Shown piece after piece: positions 25,553 to 35,200 of a stretch of 64,000 nucleotides of DNA. The notes below the pieces were generated by a model that worked only from the letters and a program-made list of their open reading frames with translations, was not told the DNA's origin and ran no database searches. The position numbers and the translations under genes are program-made. Source of the DNA: Pedobacter cryoconitis (GTDB lineage Bacteria; Bacteroidota; Bacteroidia; Sphingobacteriales; Sphingobacteriaceae). Each line of letters opens with the position of its first letter. The stretch's first letter is position 1. The DNA lies in the NCBI RefSeq assembly GCF_003259615.1, contig NZ_QLLR01000011.1, positions 62,001-126,000 on the forward strand. The letters run 5' to 3'.

Positions 25553-26917
25553 ATGTTCAGTTCCTTTTACGCAAAATACAAGCCCTATTATTCAGATAAC
25601 CTTAGATTGGCTATGCCTATTGTGGTATCCCAGCTGGGTCAAACGCTTGTGCACCTTGTCGATAGTGTGATTGTTGGTCATTTTGCAGGAACGGTCCAAT
25701 TGGCAGCAGTTTCCCTGGTGAATAGTTTGTTTATGATCATCCTTGTTATAGGGATGGGTATTTCTTACGGATTAACCCCGCTTATCGCACAGGAAAACGG
25801 ACGGAAGAATTATAAAGAATGCGGAAGATTATTATCAAATAGTTTATTGATTAATATCATGATAGGTATCTTCCTGTACCTTTTGACACACTTTGGAACC
25901 TTATTGATCATTGATAACCTCGGACAATCCCCGGAAGTTGTTGCCTATGCAAAACCTTACCTTGGATACCTGAGTTTTTCTATCATTCCATTGATGATTT
26001 TTAATACTTTCAAGCAATTTGCCGAAGGACTCGGTTTCACCAAACAGGCTATGTTTATCTCTATCTGGGGAAATATTATCAATGTTATCCTTGGGATAAT
26101 CCTGGTCAAAGGAATGTTCGGCATTGCACCTATGGGCGTTAAAGGTGTAGGGATCTCTACCCTGGTAGACAGGATCTTAATGGCTACTGTGATGTGCATT
26201 TATGTCTTTAACTCTAAGAATTTCAAAATATACCTGAAAAACTTTAAACTGACGCTGATTGATAAAATAAGAAGTATTAAAATCTTAAAAATTGGTGCAC
26301 CCGTTGCTTTGCAATACTCTTTTGAGATCAGTGCATTCAGTGGCGCTGCGATCCTGATTGGTACCATTGGTGCTGTAGAACAAGCAGCTCACCAGGTAGC
26401 AATTAACCTGGCTTCTGTAACTTATATGCTGGCCAGCGGAATTGCCTCAGCAGCCACCATTAAAACAGGTAATAACCTGGGCAAAAACAACTTCCTTGAC
26501 CTCAGAAGATCAGCCATAGCAAGTTATCATGTCATTGCTGTTTTCATGAGTATCACCGCTGTTGCTTTTGTTTGTGCAAACCACATTTTGCCATACATTT
26601 ATACAGAGGATACTGCTGTAATTCATATTGCAGCTCAGTTATTGATTATCGCTGGTTTCTTCCAGTTATTTGACGGCACACAAGTCGTTGGATTAGGTGT
26701 TTTGCGAGGTCTGGGCGATGTAAACATTCCGACAGTCATCACTTTTGTCGCTTACTGGATTATTGGTATCCCGCTAGGTTATTTTTTAGGTATCACGTTA
26801 AAAATGGGCGTAAACGGAATCTGGTACGGTTTAACTTTTGGACTGCTTACCGCTTCTGTCATGCTGTTTTTCAGGTTTCAAAAAAGAACAAGGATGCTAA
26901 TCCCTGTTACCGCATAA
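25553..26917 (+). CDS. MATE-family multidrug/cation efflux transporter
   Basis: A 454-residue inner-membrane transporter with two six-helix halves. Family marks are LAMPIVVSQLGQTLVHLVDS at the first helix, AVSLVNSLFMIILVIGMGIS, and in the second half VEQAAHQVAINLASVTYM. The start is taken at the ATG 25553; a TTG 21 bp upstream would add seven residues and has no support. MATE proteins exchange drugs or metabolites for protons or sodium. It is last in a three-gene plus-strand group and ends at a convergent terminator. Confidence 0.92.
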   Translation: MFSSFYAKYKPYYSDNLRLAMPIVVSQLGQTLVHLVDSVIVGHFAGTVQLAAVSLVNSLFMIILVIGMGISYGLTPLIAQENGRKNYKECGRLLSNSLLINIMIGIFLYLLTHFGTLLIIDNLGQSPEVVAYAKPYLGYLSFSIIPLMIFNTFKQFAEGLGFTKQAMFISIWGNIINVILGIILVKGMFGIAPMGVKGVGISTLVDRILMATVMCIYVFNSKNFKIYLKNFKLTLIDKIRSIKILKIGAPVALQYSFEISAFSGAAILIGTIGAVEQAAHQVAINLASVTYMLASGIASAATIKTGNNLGKNNFLDLRRSAIASYHVIAVFMSITAVAFVCANHILPYIYTEDTAVIHIAAQLLIIAGFFQLFDGTQVVGLGVLRGLGDVNIPTVITFVAYWIIGIPLGYFLGITLKMGVNGIWYGLTFGLLTASVMLFFRFQKRTRMLIPVTA

Positions 26918-26918
26918 A

Positions 26919-26958
26919 AAAAGGAGGATGCCCAAATAATTTTGGACACCCTCCTTTT
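26919..26958. terminator. Convergent terminator between the MATE and amidase genes
   Basis: An 18-position stem (26919-26936 with 26941-26958; AAAAGGAGG pairs with CCTCCTTTT) with two mismatches and a 4-base loop. A and T runs on both sides let it serve both converging genes. Confidence 0.85.
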
Positions 26959-26968
26959 ATTCTTCGTA

Positions 26969-28408
26969 TCAGCATGAGTAAGAGATATGATTTTCTGGCT
27001 TATGGTCTTTCCATGGCTGAGCAAGCTCTAATTGGGCCGCCAGATTAAACAACATAGCTTCATTTCCGATTTTTGTTGAAAATGTGATACCTATAGGCAT
27101 TCCTGTGCTGCTCCATCCCAGAGGCAGCGTGATTGCAGGGACACCTGAAATGTTGAATACCTGGCCAAAAGGAGCAACTTTACAAGCTTCCAGCACCCAG
27201 TTATACCAGTTAAGGTCCTTAATATTCTGATCTGCCAAAGGAGCCTGAATTGCATTTGTAGGTGTGATCATCACATCATACTTTGCAAAGAAATCACCAA
27301 CTGTACGGGCTACAGTATTGGAATATTCTATAGCTGCTATAAGGTGCTGCGAAGTGTAATTCATCCCGGCGCGATAGCCATTAAGGCTACTCTGCTCAAG
27401 TGTTTTTGCCGAAATTTCTCTTCCTGTTATGGCAGCTAAGTTATTGATGCCATAGGTCGTATAACAAGCCCAGATGGTTTCCATACAATTCAGAACCTGC
27501 TCTTCATTGAGCTCAAAACGGTTCGAATCTACCTGATGGCCAAGTGATTCACAAAGTTTTGCTGCCAGGATAGTTGCCTGAAGTACTTCTGCATCTACAG
27601 CTGCGCTGATCCAGGGAGCTGTATTTACAGCAATTTTAAGTGACGCTGGTCTTTCAAACATGGCCGACAGGTAGGACTTCGTGTTTTTAGGTGTATGATA
27701 GAATTCACCTGCCGCTGGTCCCGCTGTTGCATCCAGGACTGCTGCGGAATCTCTTACGGTTCTTGTTAAAACATGTTCAGTGGCCAGGCCCAGGAAAAGC
27801 TGGCCCGCATCAGGACCTACAGGATTAAGGTTTCTGCTGGGTTTGAGGCCAACAAGACCAGTGAATCCTGAGGGAATCCTGATTGAACCTGCCAGATCTG
27901 TGGCGTGGGCTATCGGAACTATTCCTGTCGCAACCGCAACAGCAGATCCTCCGGAAGAACCGCCGGGAGATAAATTGAGGTTCCAGGGGTTACGGGTAAT
28001 TCCACAGGCGAGAGAGCCTGTAATAGTTGAACCTCCAAATTCCGGAGTAGTCGTGCGGCCTAAAATATTAAGGCCCGCTCTCTTATAACGTTTTACCAAT
28101 TCACTATCATGACCAAATTTTAATCCCCTGGCCATTCTGCTTCCCATTTCTGCATTTTTATTTGCTTCATGGGCCCCCAAATCTTTTAATAACATGGGAA
28201 CGCCATCATAGGGCTGGCCATTTTGGGAAAGCGCATTGGAGATAACCGCCCGTTCTTCATAATATTCAACCACCGCATTTAATTTAGTATCGATAGTTTG
28301 AATTGCTTTTATTGCACATGCTGCAACCTCAGACTTTGTTAATTCTTTTTTTCTAATCAGCTCTGCCAGACCTATGCCATCAAAGGAGCTATATTCTTGT
28401 AAGTTCAT
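26969..28408 (-). CDS. Amidase (amidase signature family)
   Basis: A 479-residue amidase-signature enzyme. The Ser-cisSer-Lys triad is indicated by the Lys of VPMLLKDLG, the cis-Ser of SPGGSSGGSAVAVATG, and the nucleophile Ser of DLAGSIRIPSG. The usual GGDxGGS nucleophile motif is varied to ATDLAGS here. No signal peptide, so cytoplasmic. There is no gatB/C partner and the indispensable GatA context is lacking, so it is a stand-alone hydrolase of small amides, substrate unknown. It is divergent from an AraC-type gene 79 bp away, which may regulate it. A TAAATTTG box lies about 20 bp upstream. Confidence 0.9.
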   Translation of the reverse strand: MNLQEYSSFDGIGLAELIRKKELTKSEVAACAIKAIQTIDTKLNAVVEYYEERAVISNALSQNGQPYDGVPMLLKDLGAHEANKNAEMGSRMARGLKFGHDSELVKRYKRAGLNILGRTTTPEFGGSTITGSLACGITRNPWNLNLSPGGSSGGSAVAVATGIVPIAHATDLAGSIRIPSGFTGLVGLKPSRNLNPVGPDAGQLFLGLATEHVLTRTVRDSAAVLDATAGPAAGEFYHTPKNTKSYLSAMFERPASLKIAVNTAPWISAAVDAEVLQATILAAKLCESLGHQVDSNRFELNEEQVLNCMETIWACYTTYGINNLAAITGREISAKTLEQSSLNGYRAGMNYTSQHLIAAIEYSNTVARTVGDFFAKYDVMITPTNAIQAPLADQNIKDLNWYNWVLEACKVAPFGQVFNISGVPAITLPLGWSSTGMPIGITFSTKIGNEAMLFNLAAQLELAQPWKDHKPENHISYSC

Positions 28409-28428
28409 ACTATTGTTTTTTTTGACAG

Positions 28429-28436
28429 CAAATTTA
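28429..28436 (-). promoter_or_regulatory. Candidate -7 box of the amidase promoter
   Basis: On the minus strand the bases read TAAATTTG, an exact TAnnTTTG box, 20 bp upstream of the amidase ATG. No clear TTG is found at the expected -33 distance, so support is partial; a weak -33 box is what an activator-dependent promoter would show. Confidence 0.4.
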
Positions 28437-28487
28437 TGCTGATAACACAGTGTACATCTGTATTATTTTGCCATAAAAAGAGTAAAT

Positions 28488-29351
28488 TTGAGCGTGAAAC
28501 AAAATCTATATTACCCATTTGAGATCCTTTATAAGGAGATCAACGAATGTTCGAATTCAGGATATAGCCAGAATTTCTTTGAATTGGTTTATATAGTTGA
28601 GGGAACCGGGATACAGCATATCAACAAGAATACATTTAATTATGCAGCAGGTCATTTACTACTGATCACTCCAGAAGATCTTAACGCGTTCGAAATACTT
28701 ACAACTACTAAAGTGCTGTTTATTTGCTTCAATGATATTTATCTCAAGTCTGGTCCTGTTGGTGTAAATGACAAAGAGCGTATACAATGGGTAAAAAGAC
28801 TGAAATTTATACTGCATCATGCTACGCATTTACCAGGATGTATTTTAAAAGATGAGATTGATAAGGTACTGGTGAGATCACTGGCGGCAAGCATTGTTGA
28901 AGAACAGCGATGCAGTAATCTTTATAGTAAAGAGTTGATTCAGCAGCTGATGAATAGTCTCATTATTTTAGTTGCGAGATCTATTGCTGATAGTTTACCA
29001 ACAGATCTTTCTCCGGTTACTGATCAGAAACTATTGGGAGTTTTCCAATATATACAGGATAATATTTATTTTCCGGACCGGTTGAAAGTTACTGTGATCT
29101 GTAGTCATTTTAATATATCACCTAATTATTTTGGTAAGTTTTTTAAAAAGCATGCTGGTGAAACTTTGCAGGATTATATCTTGAAATATAAGATCAAAAT
29201 AATTGAGACGCGGCTTTTAAGCAGTGACATGAGGATCAATGAGATTGTGAGTGAGCTGAAGTTTTCGGACGAGAGCCATTTAAACAGAATATTTAAGAAA
29301 TACAAAGGAGTGAGTCCTTCGGTATTCAGGAAAAATGAGCTGGTGCTTTAG
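28488..29351 (+). CDS. AraC-family transcriptional regulator
   Basis: A 287-residue regulator. The N-terminal half is cupin-like (FELVYIVEGTGIQHINKNTF, then AAGHLLLITPEDLNAFEI), and the C-terminal 100 residues hold two helix-turn-helix motifs, VTVICSHFNISPNYFGKFFK and INEIVSELKFSDESHLNRIF, ending in the family KGVSPSVFRK. There is no in-frame ATG near the start: the frame opens with TTG (28488) or GTG (28494). The longer form is given. It faces the amidase gene across 79 bp and is the best candidate for its regulator, with a small amide or its product as possible effector. Confidence 0.85.
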   Translation: MSVKQNLYYPFEILYKEINECSNSGYSQNFFELVYIVEGTGIQHINKNTFNYAAGHLLLITPEDLNAFEILTTTKVLFICFNDIYLKSGPVGVNDKERIQWVKRLKFILHHATHLPGCILKDEIDKVLVRSLAASIVEEQRCSNLYSKELIQQLMNSLIILVARSIADSLPTDLSPVTDQKLLGVFQYIQDNIYFPDRLKVTVICSHFNISPNYFGKFFKKHAGETLQDYILKYKIKIIETRLLSSDMRINEIVSELKFSDESHLNRIFKKYKGVSPSVFRKNELVL

Positions 29352-29440
29352 TGGTGATGTTTTATTTAAACACGTTTTGTGTTTTTTGAAATATCTTATA
29401 GAACTACAAAGCGGGTGTCATATTAAACCGTTTTAAAACA

Positions 29441-29475
29441 TTTTGCCCTTTGCTGTTGTACAGTAAAGGGCAAAG
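29441..29475 (+). terminator. Terminator after the AraC gene
   Basis: A 16-position stem (29441-29456 with 29460-29475; TGCCCTTT pairs with AAAGGGCA) with a 3-base loop, followed by TTTTTT. Confidence 0.88.
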
Positions 29476-29514
29476 TTTTTTAAAACTTATTTTTTTCTTG
29501 CGTATTTTACACCT

Positions 29515-30432
29515 ATGACCAATCAAAAAGCATCAATTTACAGCGCGCTGGCGGCGAACCTGCTCATTGCGATTACCAAATTTATTGCGGGTGCATTCAG
29601 CAACAGTGCTTCGATGATTTCCGAAGGGATACATTCCATGGTCGATACCGTTAACCAGGTTTTACTGCTTTTTGGATTGAGAAGAAGTAAAAAACCTGCA
29701 GACGCATTGCGTCCTTTTGGCTATGGAAAAGAGCTTTATTTCTATTCCTTTATCGTTTCCATTCTGATTTTTGGTTTAGGCGGCGGAATTTCCATTTACC
29801 AGGGTATTATACATATTGCAAACCCGGAACCCCTTGGAGATCCGACCTGGAATTATATAGTACTTGCTTTATCTGTTGTTTTTGAAGGTACATCCTTAGT
29901 TATCGCCGCTAAAGCTTTCAATAAAGTGAGAGGTCAGGATAGCTGGTGGAATGCCATTGTAAAAAGTAAAGATCCTTCCAGCTTCTTAGTTCTTTTTGAA
30001 GATGGCGCAGCTGTTTTAGGCTTATCAATTGTGATGGTCTGTATGGTGATCGGTCATCGGTTTCATATTCCACAATTGGATGGCGTAGCGTCCTTATTAG
30101 TCGGCCTGCTATTAGTCGGAGTTTCTTTAATACTGGCCAGGGAAAGCCGGAGTTTATTAATGGGCGAAGGAATTTCTGCAATGTCAAGACAGAAAATCGT
30201 TGAAAAAACTGAGGCAGTTCCCGGAGTTGTTAAAGTTTTAACCGTTGTTTCCACTTACCAGTCACCAGATGAAGTATTATTAATGCTGATTGCAACTTTT
30301 AAAGAAGATCTGAATACCCATCAAATCAATGAAGCTATTGATGCTATACAGGCTGGGATCAGAAAAGAATTTCCACTGATCCGTTATATTATTGTACAAC
30401 CAGAAGAGTTTACAAAGCAGTTTAAGTTTTAA
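29515..30432 (+). CDS. Cation diffusion facilitator (CDF) family transporter
   Basis: A 305-residue divalent-metal exporter. The N-terminal membrane domain has about six helices; the second contains SEGIHSMVDTVNQ, with the His and Asp of the metal site, and the fifth contains FEDGAAVLGLSIVM, with the second Glu/Asp pair. A cytoplasmic ferredoxin-like domain of about 90 residues follows (VEKTEAVPGVVKVLTVVSTY). The EDGAA motif recalls the SLC30A9-like branch. Likely exports Zn, Mn or a similar ion. A strong terminator lies upstream and a weak promoter of the next gene downstream, so it seems monocistronic. Confidence 0.9.
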   Translation: MTNQKASIYSALAANLLIAITKFIAGAFSNSASMISEGIHSMVDTVNQVLLLFGLRRSKKPADALRPFGYGKELYFYSFIVSILIFGLGGGISIYQGIIHIANPEPLGDPTWNYIVLALSVVFEGTSLVIAAKAFNKVRGQDSWWNAIVKSKDPSSFLVLFEDGAAVLGLSIVMVCMVIGHRFHIPQLDGVASLLVGLLLVGVSLILARESRSLLMGEGISAMSRQKIVEKTEAVPGVVKVLTVVSTYQSPDEVLLMLIATFKEDLNTHQINEAIDAIQAGIRKEFPLIRYIIVQPEEFTKQFKF

Positions 30433-30479
30433 GAACTGACAGGATATTCCTGAAACAGGTGTCTATTCCTGGCTGGATT

Positions 30480-30511
30480 TTGCAACACATCCCTTACACA
30501 ATATAGCTTTA
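30480..30511 (+). promoter_or_regulatory. Candidate promoter of the metallophosphoesterase gene
   Basis: TTG at 30480-30482 and TAGCTTTA at 30504-30511, spaced 21 bp, match the TTG / TAnnTTTG pattern except the final base. Transcription would start about 50 bp before the ATG. Confidence 0.35.
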
Positions 30512-30568
30512 ATCCTGTTTTTTAGCTGAAGTACTTGACCAGGAATTTATTTATATTTATCGCATATT

Positions 30569-31756
30569 ATGAAAAGAAAAATCAGTCTCCTCCCCTTCGT
30601 ACTTTTTGCCGCGTTTATCTTTCTTTTAAACTGGTACGTGCTTTCGGGTTTATTAATTATAAGTACATCCAGCCTTACTACTCCCTTATTCTGCCTGTTT
30701 ATTATAGCGGCTATCGGCTCTCTTTTTTTCGCGATCAGAAGAATGAATGCACATGGCATGGACCTGTTCTTTAAAATCTCCAGCCACCTGCTCCTTACGC
30801 TTTTTGCTGCCGAAGTAGTGGTGTCACTTTTCCTGTTTATTGGTGATGTGCCCCGGATTTTCACTGGTACAGGAAGAAATGTTTATTGGGTAGATCTATC
30901 TTTTCTGATGTTCCTGCTCACAATTGTACTCTTCATTTATGGAATGATCTTCGGGAAATACAATTACAAAGTCATCAATCATGTACTTTATTTTGACGAC
31001 CTGCCCAATAAATTCAACGGTTTTAAACTCGCACAAATCTCCGATGTCCATGCCGGAAGCTTCAATAATCCAGCTGCTGTACAGCGCGGCATCAGCTTAA
31101 TCAATGCACAAAAAGCCGATTTATTTGTTTTCACGGGTGACCTGGTTAACAATAAAGCAGAAGAAATCAAACCCTGGATCAGCTACTTTTCGCAGATCAA
31201 AGCACCATACGGTCAATTCTCTATTTTAGGGAACCATGATTATGGCGATTACATCAAATGGGATACTGAGCTTGAAAAAGCGAAAAATCTGCAGCAATTA
31301 AAAGCTTATCATCAGGATCTGGGCTTTAAACTACTGCTTGACACCCATGTTGAAATTAAAAAAGACGAGCAGCATATTATACTCGCAGGCGTAGAAAACT
31401 GGGGACTTGGCTTTGGAGAAAGAGGTGATTTACCAAAAGCCTTAGCCGGTACAGACAACAGCGAGTTTAAAATCTTATTATCCCATGATCCAAGTCACTG
31501 GGAAGAACAGGTAAAGGTATTTGGCAATAAAGTCCAGTTAACGCTTGCAGGCCATACCCATGGGATGCAGTTCGGTCTGGAAGCATTTGGCATTAAATGG
31601 AGCCCTGTTAAATATCGCTATGCACATTGGGCGGGTATCAAATCAGAAAACGGCAGAGTATTAAATATTAACCGCGGTTTTGGATTTCTTGGTTTTTCAG
31701 GAAGAATTGGTATCTGGCCGGAAATTACGGTGATTGAACTCAGGAAAACCGTTTAA
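30569..31756 (+). CDS. Membrane-anchored metallophosphoesterase (YaeI-like)
   Basis: A 395-residue protein with four N-terminal membrane helices (about residues 5-130) and a C-terminal calcineurin-like phosphoesterase. The metal-binding motifs occur in order: AQISDVHAGS, FTGDLVNN, LGNHDYGDY, LLSHDPSHW and LAGHTHGMQFG. This is the layout of YaeI-like enzymes, which act on phosphorylated lipids or other phosphoesters at the membrane. Single gene, ending at a convergent terminator. Substrate unknown. Confidence 0.9.
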   Translation: MKRKISLLPFVLFAAFIFLLNWYVLSGLLIISTSSLTTPLFCLFIIAAIGSLFFAIRRMNAHGMDLFFKISSHLLLTLFAAEVVVSLFLFIGDVPRIFTGTGRNVYWVDLSFLMFLLTIVLFIYGMIFGKYNYKVINHVLYFDDLPNKFNGFKLAQISDVHAGSFNNPAAVQRGISLINAQKADLFVFTGDLVNNKAEEIKPWISYFSQIKAPYGQFSILGNHDYGDYIKWDTELEKAKNLQQLKAYHQDLGFKLLLDTHVEIKKDEQHIILAGVENWGLGFGERGDLPKALAGTDNSEFKILLSHDPSHWEEQVKVFGNKVQLTLAGHTHGMQFGLEAFGIKWSPVKYRYAHWAGIKSENGRVLNINRGFGFLGFSGRIGIWPEITVIELRKTV

Positions 31757-31810
31757 ATAATTACATGCTTAATGGTTGTGCGGTAAAACTATGGTGAATG
31801 CTTTGACATA

Positions 31811-31844
31811 AAAAAGCCGCTTATCTTTCGATAAACGGCTTTTT
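31811..31844. terminator. Convergent terminator
   Basis: Outer arms AAAAAGCCG (31811-31819) and CGGCTTTTT (31836-31844) plus inner TTATC/GATAA with one mismatch between them. It serves the metallophosphoesterase gene and the converging small gene. Confidence 0.88.
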
Positions 31845-31854
31845 TAGGAATTAT

Positions 31855-32199
31855 TTATTTCGCGTCCTGCGCGTAGATGTAAAGCTTACTATTTCTTACC
31901 GGCTCACCTTTAATAGCCAGGTATTCACCTTTGTTATCTCTCAGCGTTTTGATCACGAATGGATCATCACCCTTAGCTCCAAGATCAAAAGCAATCTTAA
32001 GTCTGTCGATATGTGTATCTGCATTTACTTTCCACTTTCTATCCTGGTACATAAAGTGTGCAAAAATTACACGGGTATCACCTTTAATTTTGCCATCTAA
32101 TCTCACAAAGATTGGATTCTCTTTTTTTAAAGGTTCAACAGCTTTTACATAGAATTCATTAAAATCTGCAAATATTTGTTTTGCGTTATCGTTAGTCAT
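31855..32199 (-). CDS. Small conserved-looking protein of unknown function
   Basis: A 114-residue protein that I do not recognise. It has no signal peptide, no membrane helix and no Cys. It begins MTNDNAKQIFADFNEFYVKA and continues with alternating strands and helices, including IFAHFMYQDRKWKVNADTHI, and is rich in Lys, Asp and Phe, consistent with a small soluble alpha/beta protein. A good terminator follows it. It lies 68 bp downstream of the large glycosyltransferase gene on the same strand, so cotranscription is possible but untested. Confidence 0.6.
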   Translation of the reverse strand: MTNDNAKQIFADFNEFYVKAVEPLKKENPIFVRLDGKIKGDTRVIFAHFMYQDRKWKVNADTHIDRLKIAFDLGAKGDDPFVIKTLRDNKGEYLAIKGEPVRNSKLYIYAQDAK

Positions 32200-32267
32200 A
32201 TTATTATTCTTTCGTGTTGTGTATGTTAATGTATATTATTTTGGTAATCAATAAGGTAAACAAGGCG

Positions 32268-35200
32268 CTAAGACTGCTCTTTTACATTACCGGTACGTTT
32301 TAGAACTCCCCAGCCTTCCAGCTCCCCTTTCAACGCTTTACGTACAGATCTGAATAAAACCAGGTACATTAGCTGCCTCCAGTAAAAACGTTGCGGGATG
32401 ATATAAATCAGTTTTTTATAAGACTCTTTCTCCATTCTGAAGGCGATCCCTGCAAAGAACAAATCTACCAGGATAAACACACAATAGAAGAAAAATACCT
32501 GTCCAAAACCATTATCAAGGCTCAGCAAGCTACCCATTCCTTCTAAGGTAAGTGAATTTACGGAAGATAAAGAAAACAGCCCGGTGATAATAGAAAGCAC
32601 CATAAAGAAATCTGCCAGCGGAGAAAATAATGGAAGTATAATTTGATAAATCAGGATATTAGGCATCCCAACCATTCCAAAATAACCATATTTCTTATTC
32701 AGCAGCGTTTTCCTGTTTTTCCAGAAACTTTGCATCACCCCAAAACTCCATCTTAACCGTTGTTTCAGCAGCATATCCACAGTTTCAGGAGCCTCAGTAT
32801 AAGCAATTGCCGTATCGCAATTTTTCACGACATAACCAGCTCTTAAAATACGCATCGTTAAATCACAGTCTTCCGCAAGTGTATCGGTCGTAAAACCACC
32901 AACTTCCTGGATCACCTGTTTTCTGAAAGCACCAATCGCCCCTGGTACTACAGTAATGGTATTTAAAATATCAAAGGCCCTTCTGTCCATGTTCTGCGCA
33001 GTAATGTACTCAATAGACTGCCAGTTGGTAATCAGGTTAATCTTGTTCCCAACTTTCACCGTACCCGCTACTGCGGCAATATCTTCATCATAAAAATAAC
33101 GCATCAATTCAGTGATGGCATCAGTTTTCAGCTGCGTATCTGCATCAATACAGATTACAAAATCAGCTTCAGCAAGTGCAATACCAAAGTTCAAAGCAGA
33201 AGCTTTACCACCATTTGGTTTAGTATATATTTTGATATTCTCCAGGTGGCTGAAATGTTCCTTAACCAGTTCAACTGTACGATCTGAAGAACCATCATCC
33301 ACAAAGATGAACTCCGCATTAGGATAGGTTGTTTTCAGCAAACTGTTTAAAGTTTGTACTACGGTCACCTCTTCATTGTAAGCAGGAATGATAATACTTA
33401 CTTTCATTGCCGGATCTTTCAATAACAATAAGCTATCTTTTTTACCCGCCATTTTCTGTTTAACAGCTAAAATAGCAATGAAGATACTTCTCAGCATCGC
33501 TAAAATAATAGCCATGATGAAAACGTAGTTCAAAATCAGTGTTCCATAAGAAAACACATTCAGGAACAACGTATTTCCTGAAGTGATAAAGCCATTTCCA
33601 CCAGCATTAACCGGAGGCATCAGCTCATCTTTTTTCTTGCCGATCAGGTTTCCGATCGTTACGAATTCATACCCCTTATCCTTGAAATATTTGATGATTC
33701 TTGGTAAAGCTGCTACAGTTGCCGCGCGGTTACCGCCAGCATCATGCAAGAGCAGTACATTTCCATTGTCCTGGTATTTAACAACTGCAGCAAAGATTTC
33801 ATCCGCAGTAATTCCAGGCCGCCAATCCTGCGGGTCAATAGACTCCCCGATATTGATATAATTCTGGTCCCTGCTCTGTGCTACCGGAAGAATCTCCGCC
33901 GAAGTTGAAGGCTCTGCATCCGCATTAAACGGAGGCCTGAACAGAATTGTACTATGTCCGGTCACAGACTCAATCAATTTTCTGGTGGCATTCAACTCAA
34001 AATTCACCCTTTCCGGCCCTACTTTTGACATGTCGGGATGGAAGAACGTATGGTTACCGATTTCATAACCCAGGTTAAATTCTTTCAGTAAAAGGCCCAT
34101 ATTCTGCTCCGCCATAATCCCTACGACAAAGAAGCTTCCCGGTACTTTCTCTTTTTGTAAAATATCAATGATCTGAGGAGTATATACCGGATCAGGTCCA
34201 TCATCGAAAGTCAATACAATTTTCTTTTCGGCATGACCATATCTGCGGATCGTATATTTTGTAGGCAAATCGACATAAGTCTGATCTGCAATCACAAAAT
34301 TCTGAGTATCCAGTTTCACATCGATCTTCCCCTGTTTAGGAACGGAAACTAAATCCAGTATCTCCCCTTCACCAGAGTAATCAATTCTATCATTTAATCC
34401 GATATGGGTTAATCTTTTAATATCTACGCCACTTTTTCTTACCGAATCAATACTCAGATCTTTAGAAATGAAAGACCATAACCTTGGATCTTCTGCACCC
34501 ATACGCCAGATTGCGATACCGGCAACATCCCAGTCATCAGCCTTTCTGATCAGGTTAAAATTAGTTGCAGCATCTGTAAAAAACACCTGGTGATGTAAAC
34601 CTGACTCATCAGTATAACTATAGTTCAGATTCGCTGAGATTGGATTATACTTAATTTTTCCACCATATCTGCTTGCATTGGCAATAGCCTGCTGATAAGT
34701 AACATTCTTTCCAACATCCTGATCCGGCCAGTCATAGCCATAACAAGCAAGCGCAAGGATAACTTTTTCAGAAGAAATCTTTTCACAGATCTTATCCAGT
34801 TGCTCTTCTACCCATTGCTGATGGGAAATATCACCAGCGTTACTGCTTTCGCTATGCTGATCATAAGCCATGATAAAAATATAATCATTATACATGGATA
34901 AAATCTGCAGGTTATAATCATCATTTTCCGGTGAAATATCCTGTGTGACGATCAGGTTCTGCGCATGCAGTTTATCATATAAGTTCTTTTGGAATTCGGC
35001 CAGCGGGGCATCAGACTTTTCTTTAATCTCTTCAAAGTCAATGTTTACACCGTGGAAACCGTATTTCTTTAACGATTTAATCAGGTTGGCAATAAATCTG
35101 TTCTGCAAAGGCTTATTTTGCAGCAGTTTGTGAATAGCATTTCCATCAAAACTGTCTTTACTAAAATTGGAAACCATCGCAATGGCTACCTTCTTATGCT

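Noticed and set aside
27521..27529. T-loop-like GTTCGAATC suggesting a tRNA
   Set aside because: It lies inside the amidase gene, and no acceptor stem or anticodon arm can be folded around it. No tRNA was found anywhere in the window.
28483..28490. TAAATTTG as a promoter box of the AraC gene
   Set aside because: It overlaps the presumed start codon, and no TTG is found at a suitable upstream distance, so it is kept only as a remark.
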